A stretch of DNA of 64,000 nt from VXPQ01 sp965223485 (GTDB taxonomy: Bacteria > Bacteroidota > Rhodothermia > Rhodothermales > VXPQ01), in NCBI GenBank assembly GCA_965223485.1, contig OZ244993.1, positions 3,038,001 to 3,102,000 on the forward strand, given 5' to 3'. The notes beneath the pieces are model-generated. The model was not told the DNA's origin. It was given only the letters and a program-made list of their open reading frames with translations, and ran no database searches. Position numbers and translations under genes: made by a program. Positions 32,384-42,600 of the stretch are shown piece by piece (the first letter of the stretch is position 1; every line of letters starts with the position of its first letter).

Positions 32384-33742
32384 ATGTCGAATCCCCATAA
32401 AATCACGTCCCTCGAAGCATCGTTCGTTGATGCTTTCGAAGCGTACGCCGGCGATCCGACGCCGGGAAACGGATCGGGGCCTGTAAACGGCCTGGCGCCC
32501 CTCAACGCCATGCAGGGGCTTCGGCGACGGGCTATTGAGCGCTTCCGGGAATTGGGTATTCCCTCCCGGAAGAACGAAGCCTGGAAGTATACCCATGTCC
32601 CGGAGGCGCTCGCTCGCGGCTTTTCCGTATCGGCCGGAGGCCCGGTACCCGATCCCGGGGCCGCTGAAACGGCGCAATGCGCGCTCGCCGGTCTCGATGC
32701 ACACATCGTCGTACTCGTCAACGGACGTTTTGCGGGCGAACATTCCCTTATCGGCAACCTCCCGGAGGGTGTTGCGATCAGTGGGCTGGGGACAGCGGCG
32801 ACCACCCACCCGGATATCCTGCGCAATCATTTCGGGCACTATGCGGCGTGGGAAGAAGAAAGCTTTACGGCGCTCAACACAGCGTTCGCAAGCGACGGAC
32901 TTTTCGTATATGTCCCCAAGGGAAAGACCATCGAAAAACCGATCCATGTGATCAACCTGCAAAAGACGAACGAACGCCTGTTCCTGCAGCCCCGTCACCT
33001 GCTCGTATTCGAGGAAAACACGCAAGCGAAGATTATCGACACATCCTGCGCCCTGACCAGCGAAGCAACCTTCACGAATGCCGTTACCGAGACATTCGTC
33101 GGCGAGCGGGCTATTGTGGAGATGTATCTCGTGCAGGATCCGGGCAATGACAACGCGGTCGTTTCGACCACGCATGTCTACCAGGAAGCGGCAAGTACCT
33201 TCACTGCCGCGACCGTAACCTTTACCGGCGCCGTTGTCCGGAACAACCTGAACGTGCTGCCCAATGCCCCGCATTGCGAAACGCACCTGTATGGCCTGTT
33301 CCTTCCCGGCAGCAACACGCAAGTGGACAACCACACGCTCGTGGACCATGCCCAGCCGGACTGCGTCAGCAACGAATTGTATAAGGGCGTCCTGAATGAC
33401 CGCGCTTCCGGCGTATTCAATGGCAAGGTGTTCGTGCGGCAGGACGCACAGCGCATCAATGCCTTCCAGGAAAACAAGACAATCGTTCTCACAAACGAGG
33501 CAACGATGAATTCCAAGCCGGAGTTGGAAATTTACGCGGATGACGTAAAATGCAGCCACGGCGCCACAACGGGTCAACTTGATCCCGAAGCCTTGTTTTA
33601 CCTGCGTTCCCGGGGAATGACCAAACAACAGGCTCAGGGCATGCTTCTTCATGCGTTTGTAGGAGACATCCTTGACCGCATCTCCATCGAACCGCTTCGC
33701 AGAATGCTCGACCAACGCGTTACCCGCCTATTCGGCGAATAA
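32384..33742 (+). CDS. sufD: SufD, scaffold partner of SufB
   Basis: A 452-residue SufD from the ATG at 32384. Hallmarks are SRKNEAWKYTHVPEAL (N-terminal helical part), YVPKGKTIEKPIHVIN in the beta-helix, CETHLYGLFLPGSNTQVDNHTLVDH, FNGKVFVRQDAQRINAFQEN and CSHGATTGQLDPEALFYLRS. The longer open frame back to 32249 overlaps sufC and is rejected. With SufB and SufC it forms the cluster-assembly complex. Confidence 0.95.
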   Translation: MSNPHKITSLEASFVDAFEAYAGDPTPGNGSGPVNGLAPLNAMQGLRRRAIERFRELGIPSRKNEAWKYTHVPEALARGFSVSAGGPVPDPGAAETAQCALAGLDAHIVVLVNGRFAGEHSLIGNLPEGVAISGLGTAATTHPDILRNHFGHYAAWEEESFTALNTAFASDGLFVYVPKGKTIEKPIHVINLQKTNERLFLQPRHLLVFEENTQAKIIDTSCALTSEATFTNAVTETFVGERAIVEMYLVQDPGNDNAVVSTTHVYQEAASTFTAATVTFTGAVVRNNLNVLPNAPHCETHLYGLFLPGSNTQVDNHTLVDHAQPDCVSNELYKGVLNDRASGVFNGKVFVRQDAQRINAFQENKTIVLTNEATMNSKPELEIYADDVKCSHGATTGQLDPEALFYLRSRGMTKQQAQGMLLHAFVGDILDRISIEPLRRMLDQRVTRLFGE

Positions 33743-33823
33743 TCCGGAAAAAAACAGGAAGCATACCGGTTCGCAAAGCACCGTGTATTCGTCGCCATTT
33801 TGTAAATCGGCTTTGTCCATAGC

Positions 33824-35095
33824 ATGAAAGCGGCGTCCATGAATACCACCGGTACAATACAAGACCATATCCCGGGGAGGTTCGACCCGGCGGAGGTGCG
33901 CAGCCTGTTCCCCGCGCTCCAACGCGAAGTGTACGGGAAACCCCTTGTGTATCTGGATAACGCCGCCAGTTCACAGAAGCCCCAGGCTGTCATCGACCGG
34001 CTGGTCCGGTACTACTCCTCGGAGCACAGCAACGTGCATCGCGGAGTGCATTTCCTGAGCCGGGAAGCTACGGATGCGTACGAGGCCGCTCGCAAACGAG
34101 CCGCAGCGTTCATCAACGCCCCCTCCGAACCCGAAGTGCTGTACACCCGGGGAACCACGGAAAGCATCAATCTCGTGGCGTCGTCATTCGGCCCTCTGCA
34201 TGTCGGAAAAGACGATGTGGTGCTGGTATCGCACATGGAGCATCATTCCAACATCGTTCCGTGGCAAATGCTCTGCGAGGCGCAGGGCGCCCGCGTCCAG
34301 GCAATTCCCGTATCGGACATCGGCGAGATCGTCTACGAGGAATTCGAGCGGCTGCTTGCAGAACGAGTCCGCCTCCTGGCTATTGCTCATGTGTCGAATG
34401 CCCTCGGAACCGTCAATCCGCTGAAACGCATGATCCGGCATGCACACGACCTTGGCGTGCCCGTCGTCGTCGACGGAGCGCAGGCGGCGCCGCACATGAA
34501 GGTGGATGTGCAGGAACTCGACTGCGATTTCTACGCCTTCTCCTCGCACAAGATGTTCGGCCCTACCGGCATCGGCATCCTCTACGGGAAAGCGGAACAT
34601 CTGGAAACCATGCCCCCCTGGCAGGGCGGCGGCGACATGATCGAAACGGTCACCTTCGAGAAAACGACGTACAACGAACCGCCGCACAAATTCGAGGCTG
34701 GCACGCCGAACATCGCCGATGTGCTGGGATTCGCCTCGGCCATCGACTTTCTGGAAGGCGTGGGACAAAACCGCGTAGCGGCGTACGAACAAGATCTGCT
34801 CGCGTACGCGACCGGGCGGCTGTCGGAGATCGAGGGCGTCCGCTTGATCGGAACCGCAACGGACAAGGCGAGTGTGCTTTCTTTTGTGATCGGCGACATA
34901 CACCCCTACGATGCAGGAACCATTCTGGACAGGCTCGGCATTGCCGTGCGAACGGGGCATCATTGCACGCAGCCGCTGATGAGACGGTTCGGCATACCGG
35001 GCACGGTGCGGGCCTCCTTTGCGCTGTACAATACTTTCGACGAAGTGGACGCGCTGGTCGCCGGCGTACGGCGCGTCAAGGAGATGCTCGGCTGA
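33824..35095 (+). CDS. sufS: SufS-type cysteine desulfurase
   Basis: A 423-residue PLP enzyme that supplies sulfur to the Suf scaffold. The PLP lysine is in SSHKMFGPTGIG, the substrate loop has HMEHHSNIVPWQ, and the catalytic cysteine is in RTGHHCTQPLM. The N-terminus FDPAEVRSLFPAL, YLDNAASSQKP and HRGVHFLSREATDAY are typical of SufS/CsdA. A second in-frame ATG lies at 33839. SufE follows directly and would accept its persulfide. Confidence 0.95.
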   Translation: MKAASMNTTGTIQDHIPGRFDPAEVRSLFPALQREVYGKPLVYLDNAASSQKPQAVIDRLVRYYSSEHSNVHRGVHFLSREATDAYEAARKRAAAFINAPSEPEVLYTRGTTESINLVASSFGPLHVGKDDVVLVSHMEHHSNIVPWQMLCEAQGARVQAIPVSDIGEIVYEEFERLLAERVRLLAIAHVSNALGTVNPLKRMIRHAHDLGVPVVVDGAQAAPHMKVDVQELDCDFYAFSSHKMFGPTGIGILYGKAEHLETMPPWQGGGDMIETVTFEKTTYNEPPHKFEAGTPNIADVLGFASAIDFLEGVGQNRVAAYEQDLLAYATGRLSEIEGVRLIGTATDKASVLSFVIGDIHPYDAGTILDRLGIAVRTGHHCTQPLMRRFGIPGTVRASFALYNTFDEVDALVAGVRRVKEMLG

Positions 35096-35118
35096 ACGCC
35101 GGAATATGCCTGGCGAAT

Positions 35119-35550
35119 ATGACGGCAAACGGAACGATTCAGGAACGCGCCCACGACATCGTGGAAGAGTTCGGGCTGTTCGACGACTGGATGGGGAAGT
35201 ACGAATATCTCATCGAGATCGGACAGGCCCTGTCGCCGCTCGATAGCCGGTACAAGACGGAAGCCCACCGGATTCACGGCTGTCAGGCCCAGGTATGGAT
35301 ACGTCCGGAGATGAAAAACGGGCGGGTCTTCTACGAAGGCGACAGCGATGCGCTCATTACGAAGGGTCTGGTGGCGTTGCTTGTCCGCGTACTGTCGGGT
35401 CAACCCCCGCGGGAGGTCGTCGAGGCCGATCTGGAGTTTCTCGACGAGATCGGCATGAAGGATCATCTTTCGTCCACGCGCAGAAACGGCCTCGCCTCCA
35501 TGGTCAAACAACTCAAACTCTTTGCGCTGGCGCATACGGGAAGCGCATAA
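35119..35550 (+). CDS. sufE: SufE, sulfur acceptor
   Basis: A 143-residue SufE starting at the ATG at 35119, 23 bases after sufS. The active-site cysteine is in HRIHGCQAQVWI. FDDWMGKYEYLIEIGQAL at the start and LSSTRRNGLASMVKQL at the end are classic. SufE takes sulfane sulfur from SufS and passes it to SufB. The longer frame back to 34261 is antisense-like noise in sufS and is rejected. Confidence 0.94.
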   Translation: MTANGTIQERAHDIVEEFGLFDDWMGKYEYLIEIGQALSPLDSRYKTEAHRIHGCQAQVWIRPEMKNGRVFYEGDSDALITKGLVALLVRVLSGQPPREVVEADLEFLDEIGMKDHLSSTRRNGLASMVKQLKLFALAHTGSA

Positions 35551-35614
35551 AACGCAACCGGGCGCGATGCTACCGGGTAAACAAAACAGAAACACAGGGC
35601 CAGGCGGGCAGACA

Positions 35615-35965
35615 ATGGTAATTACCACGGGCGGACCCATGGAAGAAACGACATCGACCACACAGGAAGACCTTGAAGAAAAGGTCATCGAGGTGCTCAA
35701 GAGCATCTACGACCCGGAGATTCCGGTGAACATCTACGATCTCGGACTCATCTACGAAATCCGGGCGAAAGAGCGGTCCGTCTTCGTCAGAATGACCCTG
35801 ACAGCACCGAATTGCCCGGTCGCCGACATTCTCCCGCAACAGGTCGAGGCGGCCATCGGCATGCTTCCGGAAGTGGACGAATCGACGGTGCTGCTGACCT
35901 TCGACCCGCCTTTCTCCCCGGATATGATGTCTGAGGAAGCGCGGCTCGAATTGGGGTTCATGTAA
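35615..35965 (+). CDS. DUF59 / SufT-like Fe-S maturation protein
   Basis: A 116-residue protein with the DUF59 (MIP18) fold: KSIYDPEIPVNIYDLGLIY, then VRMTLTAPNCPVADILPQQV and STVLLTFDPPFSPDMMSEEA. The cysteine in PNCP is the conserved family residue. Members help mature Fe-S proteins and often end suf operons as sufT. The start may be the ATG at 35615 or the one at 35639; the second follows a GGGCGG sequence. Confidence 0.9.
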   Translation: MVITTGGPMEETTSTTQEDLEEKVIEVLKSIYDPEIPVNIYDLGLIYEIRAKERSVFVRMTLTAPNCPVADILPQQVEAAIGMLPEVDESTVLLTFDPPFSPDMMSEEARLELGFM

Positions 35966-35968
35966 ACA

Positions 35969-36691
35969 GTGGACCCGCATCTTTTGACAGGCGCCATGCT
36001 CACGCTGGCCGAATGGGAAGCGGTCGGGCTTTCGTTGCGCGTTGCTGCGGTGGCCGTCCTGATTACGGCGCCGATCGGAGTGGCGCTGGCTTATCTGCTT
36101 GCGCGTAATCGGGTGCCTCTGTCGTTTGTAGTGGAGAATCTCGTCCAGTTACCGCTTGTACTTCCGCCGGTAGTCACGGGGTGGGTGCTGCTCATTCTGC
36201 TGAGTCCGGAATCGGTGTTCGGCGGCTGGCTGGAAGCAACCTTTGGGCTTCGTATTGCCTTCGGATGGTTCGGCGCCGCGGTGGCAGCGGGCATTGTCGC
36301 CTTTCCCCTGATGGTGCAAACGATTCGCGTCGGATTCGAACAGGTAGACCCTTCCTGGGAAGAGGCCGGGTACGTATACGGCGGCACGCGTGCAGCCGTC
36401 TTTCGCCATGTAACGGCTCCTCTTGCGGGCAGGGCCATTGCTGCGGGCATTGTGCTCGCTTTTGCCCGTGCACTGGGTGAATTTGGCGCGACCATTGTAC
36501 TGGCGGGCAACATTCCGTCCGAAACGCGTACGCTTCCATTGGCTATCTTTACCGAAATACACCGTATGGGCGGCGAACTTGCGGTACTGCGTCTGGTCCT
36601 GGTGGCAATCCTGTTGTCCGCCGCCAGCCTCACGGTACACGCCCTGCTGCGCCGTCGTTTGCCGAGCCGGACCGATCGTCCGGGTACCTGA
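35969..36691 (+). CDS. modB: Molybdate ABC transporter permease
   Basis: A 240-residue permease starting at GTG, 3 bases after the DUF59 gene. Five or more hydrophobic segments are seen, with the ABC-permease loop EEAGYVYGGTRAAVFRHVTAPL and the family sequences LPLVLPPVVTGWVLL, ARALGEFGATIVLAGNIP and TRTLPLAIFTEIH, all typical of ModB. It would pass molybdate (or tungstate) from ModA. The ATPase gene modC is not in this window, and the binding protein gene lies on the other strand beyond the TPM-domain gene. Confidence 0.9.
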   Translation: MDPHLLTGAMLTLAEWEAVGLSLRVAAVAVLITAPIGVALAYLLARNRVPLSFVVENLVQLPLVLPPVVTGWVLLILLSPESVFGGWLEATFGLRIAFGWFGAAVAAGIVAFPLMVQTIRVGFEQVDPSWEEAGYVYGGTRAAVFRHVTAPLAGRAIAAGIVLAFARALGEFGATIVLAGNIPSETRTLPLAIFTEIHRMGGELAVLRLVLVAILLSAASLTVHALLRRRLPSRTDRPGT

Positions 36692-36788
36692 CAGGCGGTT
36701 TGGAAGAAGGGTCGGAATTTTTCGTTCGTTTCCGTCCGCCACATGAAACAATACATCTGAATACCCCGGCACAGGCGGGCAGGTTGTC

Positions 36789-37445
36789 ATGAAAGAATGG
36801 CTATCGAGTGAGGATCTTGAACGCATCCGGCAGGCGGTAGCCGAGGCGGAGCGCCGCACTTCGGGCGAAATCGTCCCGTATGTCGTACCGCGTAGCGATA
36901 CGTATGAGGGAAGGGCATGGAAAGGCGCAGGTATTGCGGCTGCCCTGGCGCTGGCTTTCACTGCCGTCGTGTTTCAATTCTATGAGGGCTGGGGGCTGGC
37001 ATGGCTCCACACAGGATGGGGCGCCGCCACCCTGACCCTTGCCGCCGGCATGGTCGGGGGCCTGTTAAGCGCTTTCGTAGCGCCGCTTGGACGGGTGCTC
37101 GCAGGGCGGGAATGCATGACCCGGACGGTGCATCGCCGCGCGATGAAGGCATTCGTGGAGGAAGAGGTGTTCGCCACGCGGGAACGCACCGGCGTCCTGA
37201 TCTTCGTATCGCTCTGGGAACATCGCATCGAAGTGATCGGCGATGCGGGCATCAATGCAAGAGTGTCCACAGACGACTGGACAGACATGGTGGCGCGCAT
37301 CCGGGACGGCGTACGGAGCGGCTGCTTTGCGGACGGCCTGATCGACGCCATTGGTATGTGCGGGGCGTTGCTCGAAGGCAGCGGCGTCGAGCGGCGCGAC
37401 GACGACTCCAATGAATTGTCCGATGCACTGCGCGTGGAATCGTAG
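36789..37445 (+). CDS. TPM-domain membrane protein
   Basis: A 218-residue protein with a split TPM (DUF477-like) domain: an N-terminal part SEDLERIRQAVAEAERRTSGEIVPYV, two TM segments (about residues 45-63 and 72-98), and a C-terminal part TGVLIFVSLWEHRIEVIGDAGIN with DGLIDAIGMCGALL. This architecture matches the COG3762-type integral membrane TPM proteins of unknown function. Its 3' two thirds overlap the antisense extension of modA. Confidence 0.82.
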   Translation: MKEWLSSEDLERIRQAVAEAERRTSGEIVPYVVPRSDTYEGRAWKGAGIAAALALAFTAVVFQFYEGWGLAWLHTGWGAATLTLAAGMVGGLLSAFVAPLGRVLAGRECMTRTVHRRAMKAFVEEEVFATRERTGVLIFVSLWEHRIEVIGDAGINARVSTDDWTDMVARIRDGVRSGCFADGLIDAIGMCGALLEGSGVERRDDDSNELSDALRVES

Positions 37446-38173
37446 CCGAAGCCGAAGCGCTGCCAGAGCTGCGCCGCCGCCGGGTCCCGCATCAGCGCCA
37501 GAAAGCGCATAGCATCTTTCTCAAGCGCACTACCCTGCACGACCGCCGCCGTGTACCGTATCTGCGGACGGCACCGCTCCGAAACCACATCCTCTACCTG
37601 TAATTCCGGCGCCATGGCGGCGTCGGAAGCATACACGATGGCCGAACCTGCCGCCCCGGCCTCTACAGCGGCAACCGCCGCACGAACATCGAGCGTCGGC
37701 ACGAGGCGAGGCGCGAGCAGGACCCACCGGCCTTCACACAGCAACGCCTCCCGCGCATACATCCCCGCCGGCGCATGTTCCGGATCGGCCAACGCAATCC
37801 GTTCGTTTTCGGAGCGTCGTCCATCCTGGCGCCGGACCCGCACAAGCCGATTGGCGACGGGCAGTTCGATGGGCGGCAAAATGCGGCGTTTTGTATACAG
37901 GTATTCCGTCCAGTCGGGGTGTGCGGATACGAACAGGTCGGCGGCGGCGCCGCGCTCGATCTGACGGGCAAGCAGCGAACTGCCGGCCACGTTCACCGTG
38001 ACCCGAACGCCCCCCGGCAGGACGCGAAACGTATCGGCGAGTGCTTCCATGACATCCGTCAACGAAGCCGCAGCATACACATCGAGGGTGCGATCTTGCA
38101 GCGGGCGGCGGCATCCCGTCAGGAGAACGCCGGCGCACAACAGCATGGCAAACCCGCGAACCAGACGATGCAC
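36980..38173 (-). CDS. modA: Molybdate-binding protein ModA with antisense C-terminal extension
   Basis: A GTG at 38173 with a GGAGGA site 5 bases upstream opens a lipoprotein (lipobox GVLLTGC). A ModA domain follows: LDVYAAASLTDVMEALADTF, AGSSLLARQIERGAAADLFV, and a normal end MRDPAAAQLWQRFGFGY near 37437. No stop codon is met there. The frame stays open for about 150 more codons to 36980, antisense to the TPM-domain gene, with low-complexity Ser/Arg sequence unlike ModA. Either the stop was lost or there is an assembly error; the true protein probably ends near 37440. It delivers molybdate to ModB. The total open length is 397 codons against about 250 for the family. Confidence 0.75.
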   Translation of the reverse strand: MHRLVRGFAMLLCAGVLLTGCRRPLQDRTLDVYAAASLTDVMEALADTFRVLPGGVRVTVNVAGSSLLARQIERGAAADLFVSAHPDWTEYLYTKRRILPPIELPVANRLVRVRRQDGRRSENERIALADPEHAPAGMYAREALLCEGRWVLLAPRLVPTLDVRAAVAAVEAGAAGSAIVYASDAAMAPELQVEDVVSERCRPQIRYTAAVVQGSALEKDAMRFLALMRDPAAAQLWQRFGFGYDSTRSASDNSLESSSRRSTPLPSSNAPHIPMASIRPSAKQPLRTPSRMRATMSVQSSVDTLALMPASPITSMRCSQSDTKIRTPVRSRVANTSSSTNAFIARRCTVRVMHSRPASTRPSGATKALNRPPTMPAARVRVAAPHPVWSHASPQPS

Positions 38174-38195
38174 CGAATCCTCCGGGAATTGGCTA

Positions 38196-39089
38196 TCAGG
38201 ACGCTTCCGCACTCTGGCGGATCGTGCGTATCCAGGCTTCGGCTTGCCGCTCATACACAGAACCGTCTTCGGCCAGCGCCACGACTCGGCCGAACTGCTC
38301 CAGGGCTTCACTGATCCGGTTGATGCGCAACAGAAAAACGGCCCGGTTGTAATTGGCGGCAAGATGATCCGGGTCTTGCTCGAGAGCCAGATTCGTTTGC
38401 CGGATCGCTTCCATGGGATTTTGCGGGTCGTACTGATAGGCCCAGCCGAGATCGGCCCGTATATCCACATCGTCCGGGTTTTGGACGAGCACCTTCCCGA
38501 ACGCCTCGATGGCAAGCAGCGCCACGTCGGTCTTGCGCTCATTGTAGACGGCTTCCATCCATGCATACAAAAGCGTGCCGGCATGGCGCCAGTCGGCCGT
38601 AACCCCGGTGCGGCGGGCCAGGCGCTGCTGCTCGATGGCAGCCCGGTCGATGCGCCCGATTTCGGCCATGAAGCGGACCAGTTCCCGCTGTGCCTCGAGG
38701 GCTATCGTTTCGTCTCCGGAACGCACCAACGCTTGCAGCGAATCCACAACGGGAGCATACTGACTGGCGACAGGAATAGCTTCGAACTCATCGATTACGG
38801 CAGCGCTCCGCACTTCGGCAGGCATGGCGGCAGTGGAAGCAGCCTCAGGCTGGACCCGCTGCCTGGACATCTCGGTGATCATGAAAAGGGCAATCACGAT
38901 CAGCACAGGAATGCCCACCAGCATAGCCACCCGCCCACCGAGAGAGCTTGTCCTCGCTTCTTCAGAAGAACCCGAAGCAACAGGCTGCGGGGCATCGGCG
39001 GCAGCGGAGCGCAACGATCCGCACAATGCGCACCGGTCGGCGTCCTCGGCCATCCGGGCGCCGCAATCCGTACATACGAGGTTACCCAT
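38196..39089 (-). CDS. Membrane TPR protein with N-terminal zinc ribbon
   Basis: A 297-residue protein. An N-terminal zinc ribbon (CTDCGARMAEDADRCALCG, four cysteines) is followed by a linker, a TM segment (about residues 53-72, VAMLVGIPVLIVIALFMI) and a TPR-like C-terminal region (AIEAFGKVLVQNPDDVDIRADLGWAY and ALEQDPDHLAANYNRAVFLL). Such proteins act as scaffolds, but no partner is evident. The start overlaps the end of the HU gene by 8 bases, so the two are co-transcribed. The modA start lies 22 bases downstream. Confidence 0.82.
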   Translation of the reverse strand: MGNLVCTDCGARMAEDADRCALCGSLRSAAADAPQPVASGSSEEARTSSLGGRVAMLVGIPVLIVIALFMITEMSRQRVQPEAASTAAMPAEVRSAAVIDEFEAIPVASQYAPVVDSLQALVRSGDETIALEAQRELVRFMAEIGRIDRAAIEQQRLARRTGVTADWRHAGTLLYAWMEAVYNERKTDVALLAIEAFGKVLVQNPDDVDIRADLGWAYQYDPQNPMEAIRQTNLALEQDPDHLAANYNRAVFLLRINRISEALEQFGRVVALAEDGSVYERQAEAWIRTIRQSAEAS

Positions 39090-39402
39090 CGGACCGGCCC
39101 ATCTCGCTTTCCTGGCTGAGCCTTACCGCCGTATCCACCTTGTTTCGCAGGCTTCTGGAGGGGCGAAACATCGGCATGTAACGCGCCGCGACCGGAACTT
39201 CCTCGTTCGTGCGAGGATTGCGCGCCTTGCGGGCCTGCCGGTACTTGACATGAAAGGTCCCGAACCCCCGAAGTTCAATACCTTCCCCCGATTCCAGGGC
39301 CTCCGAAACACAGGAAATAAAGCCGTTGATGACCGCTTCAGTTTCTATTCTGGTCATTCCGGTGCCCGTGGCAATGCGTTCGATGATATCAGATTTCGTC
39401 AC
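39082..39402 (-). CDS. HU/IHF-family DNA-binding protein
   Basis: A 106-residue HU-family protein: MTKSDIIERIATGTGMTRIE, FISCVSEALESGEGIELRGFGTF and the DNA-binding arm KARNPRTNEEVPVAARYMPMF. The tail after residue 90 (RNKVDTAVRLSQESEM) is about 15 residues longer than HU. The neighbouring zinc-ribbon gene overlaps its 3' end. Nucleoid organisation is the expected role. Confidence 0.92.
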   Translation of the reverse strand: MTKSDIIERIATGTGMTRIETEAVINGFISCVSEALESGEGIELRGFGTFHVKYRQARKARNPRTNEEVPVAARYMPMFRPSRSLRNKVDTAVRLSQESEMGRSDG

Positions 39403-39619
39403 CGTCGTGGAAGGTTATTTCAGAAAAATGCGATACGTCGTATACCCATGTCCTTAACGCCGCGCCGGGCGCGTCGTTTCCGGTCGTTCGCAGTGTAAAG
39501 CCCGGCACGTTCAGGAACAAGCATCGTTGGGGAGGCATACTTTTTGCGTTGTGTTTCGACGTGTTGTCCCCCACCGTCGCTGCGCATTCCGCATGACGTA
39601 CCGCCTATCGATATACCCG

Positions 39620-42600
39620 ATGATCCGCATTCGACACGCCGTTTCGCTGCTCCTCATGGGTCTGCTTTCGGCGTCGACCGGGCAGGCCCGGCAACCATCG
39701 GAACCGACTCCCCTGCCATCACACTCCACTTCGCAGGAGCAATCCCCGAATACAACCGTCCGGTACGAGATGGATATCACCGTCCATCCGGACCGGCATG
39801 CCATGGAGGGGCGTCAACGTCTCACCTATACCAACACCTCCCCGGACACGCTCTCCCGCGTATTTTACCATCTCTACTTCAATGCCTTCCGGCCTCATTC
39901 CATGATGGCCGAACGGAACCGGGAGTTGCCGGATCCCGACCCGCGTACGGCGCCCCGCATCTTTGATCTTGGCCCGGACGAAATCGGCTATCACCGCATC
40001 GAATCCCTTGCGCAGGATGGAGAAACCGTTGCGCACCGCATCTTCGACACCGTGATGGAGGTGGAGTTGGCCCGGCCCCTCCCACCAGGCGGTCAGGCCG
40101 TTTTCGACATGACGTTCGTTTCTCAGATTCCCCTCCAGACCCGCCGCAGCGGGCGGGACAGCCGCGAAGGGATCGATTATTCCATGACGCAATGGTATCC
40201 GAAACTCGCACAGTACGATGCGCGCGGATGGCATGCGGACCCCTATGTCGGCCGAGAGTTTTACGCCCCGTTCGGAACCTTCGACGTACGCATCACCCTC
40301 CCCTCCGAATATATCGTCGGCGCGACGGGAACCCTCCGCAACCCGGACAAGGTCGGCCACGGCTACGCAAGCGATTCACTGGATGCGGATACCCCTGCCG
40401 CCCGAACCGATTCGCTGACCTGGCGTTTTTACGCGGAAAATGTCCATGACTTTGCCTGGTCCGCCGACCCGGACTACATCCACGATGTGCTCGAAACGGA
40501 AGCAGGTTACGCGATTCACCTGCTCTACCAGCCGGATGTAGCCGAGGTATGGCAAACGCTCCACGAAGCCGCCCCTAAAATCATGGCGTTCTACGAAGAA
40601 CGCTACGGCGCCTATCTCTATCCGCAGATGACCATTGCGCAAGGTGGAGACGGCGGGATGGAATACCCGATGATTACGCTCGTAACAGGCAAGCGCCCCC
40701 CGCCCTCTCTTCTCGGCGTAACGGCTCACGAGGTGGCGCATATGTGGTTCTACGGGATGATCGGGTCGAACGAAGCCGATCATGCGTGGATGGATGAAGG
40801 ATTCGCGAATTATGCAACGCGCGAAGTGCTTGCGCACATCCGCGAACAACCGCCGCCGTCGCACGCGGGCGCTCTGTTCGGCATCCTGAATATGAAGCGC
40901 CTTGGTCTCTTCGAACCCCTGAATACCCCCAGCGACTGGTTCGACACAAATATCGCCTACGGGGTGTCTGCCTATTCGGGCGGCGAAATGATGCTCGATA
41001 TGCTGGGCTACGTCATCTCCGACTCGCTGCGCGACCGGTTCCTGCTCGAATACCACAGGAAATTTGCGTTCCGGCACGCCGGGCCTCACGATGTCGAGCG
41101 CGTAGCCGAGCAGGTATCGGGCATTCGCCTCGACTGGTATTTCCAGCAATTCGGGGATGTGAACCGGGAGCTGGACTACGCCGTGCGGAAGTTGAGGCGG
41201 ACCCGGGACGCGACCGCATGGCGCACCACCATGACACTGAAAAGGCTTGGAAGGGCCGTCATGCCCATAGACCTGCAAATCATACTTGAAGACGGGTCGG
41301 TACAGTGGGTGCATATACCGCTGGGCGTCATGCAGGGACACAAGCCGGTCCCTGAGGACTGGATCGTGGCGGCCCCCTGGGCCTGGACTGCGCCCGAATA
41401 CAGTCTGGAAGTCATGCTGCCGGCCAGGCCGCGCAGCGCCGAAATCGACCCGTATGTAAGAACCCCGGAATCGGACCGGCTCAACAACACCACCGCACGG
41501 CCAATCAATATTTCTTTTCTGAAGCCCCCTGCCCCCAACATGCGCCGGTACGATTTCGGATGGCGCCCGCTCGTACAGTACGCACAGCACTGGGGACCCG
41601 GTATAGGGGTGCAATTCCGCGGGGCATATCCCCTCACCGGGAAAGAAAGGAAGAATATGGTGAAGATCTGGCCGCAGGTGCTCTTCAGCGAAGGAACCGA
41701 ACCGGATGTTACCTCCTTGCTGGAGCATCACGAGCCCCCGAGGCTTGGAGCGTTCAGCGGCATCGACTTTGACTTTTCCAACGCAGGTAATTATCTGAAG
41801 GGCTACCTCATAAACTGGTCGTTCCGGGGGCAAAAACATCTCGGCGTTTATCAGGTCGACACGCGGGCTTCCTTTTCGGATCCGGATGATTTCCTTCGAC
41901 AGAACAGCCGCCGCCTTACGGTGGGCGTAAAGCAGCGTTTCCTGGTGAGCGACCGCGCCAGGATCCGGAACACGTCCAGCGCCTACCTGCAGAACACGCT
42001 TTCTGTTTACGGTCATCTGGAAGGAATGAGCGAGTGGTACCGATACGCCTTGTTCGTAGAAGGAGGTGTGGACGATGAGGGGCCATACACGGCCAACCGG
42101 ATGTCCATGGACCTGGCCCTCGGCATGCCGATCGGACCATTCACGGGATCCGTGCGCCTGTTCTTCGGAGGCGGGGAACCGGACGTGCTCTCTCCGGACA
42201 AGCGATTCCGTTTCGGGGGCGTATCTCTTGAAGAACAGTGGAATAACGCGGCGTACCGGAACGTGGAAGCGCTCTTCGAGGAACCGCTCCGCGATGCGCC
42301 CTGGGTGGCCTTTGGCGCACCGGGCCCGGTCGCTTACATGCGCCAGACGGAGCCGTATGCTCATATTCCGCACACGTACCAGGATACCGATGCGCACACG
42401 CACCATGATGCCCATGAAGACATCGACCCGGGCGACGAAAAGGGGTTCTTCGGCGTTACGGAAATGACCGCCTTCAGCGCAAGGCTGCTCACGCCCCGGT
42501 TGCGGGGGCCAGCGCTCCTGCGCCCTCTCCGGCTGGAACTGTTTATGGGCGCCGGACATGTAGGAGACCTGAACGAGGAAGAGCGTGACGAGCGCCGGAA

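Noticed and set aside
32369..33715. Long open frames opposite sufB, sufD and sufS
   Set aside because: High GC content keeps the antisense strand open; the sense frames have complete Suf motifs.
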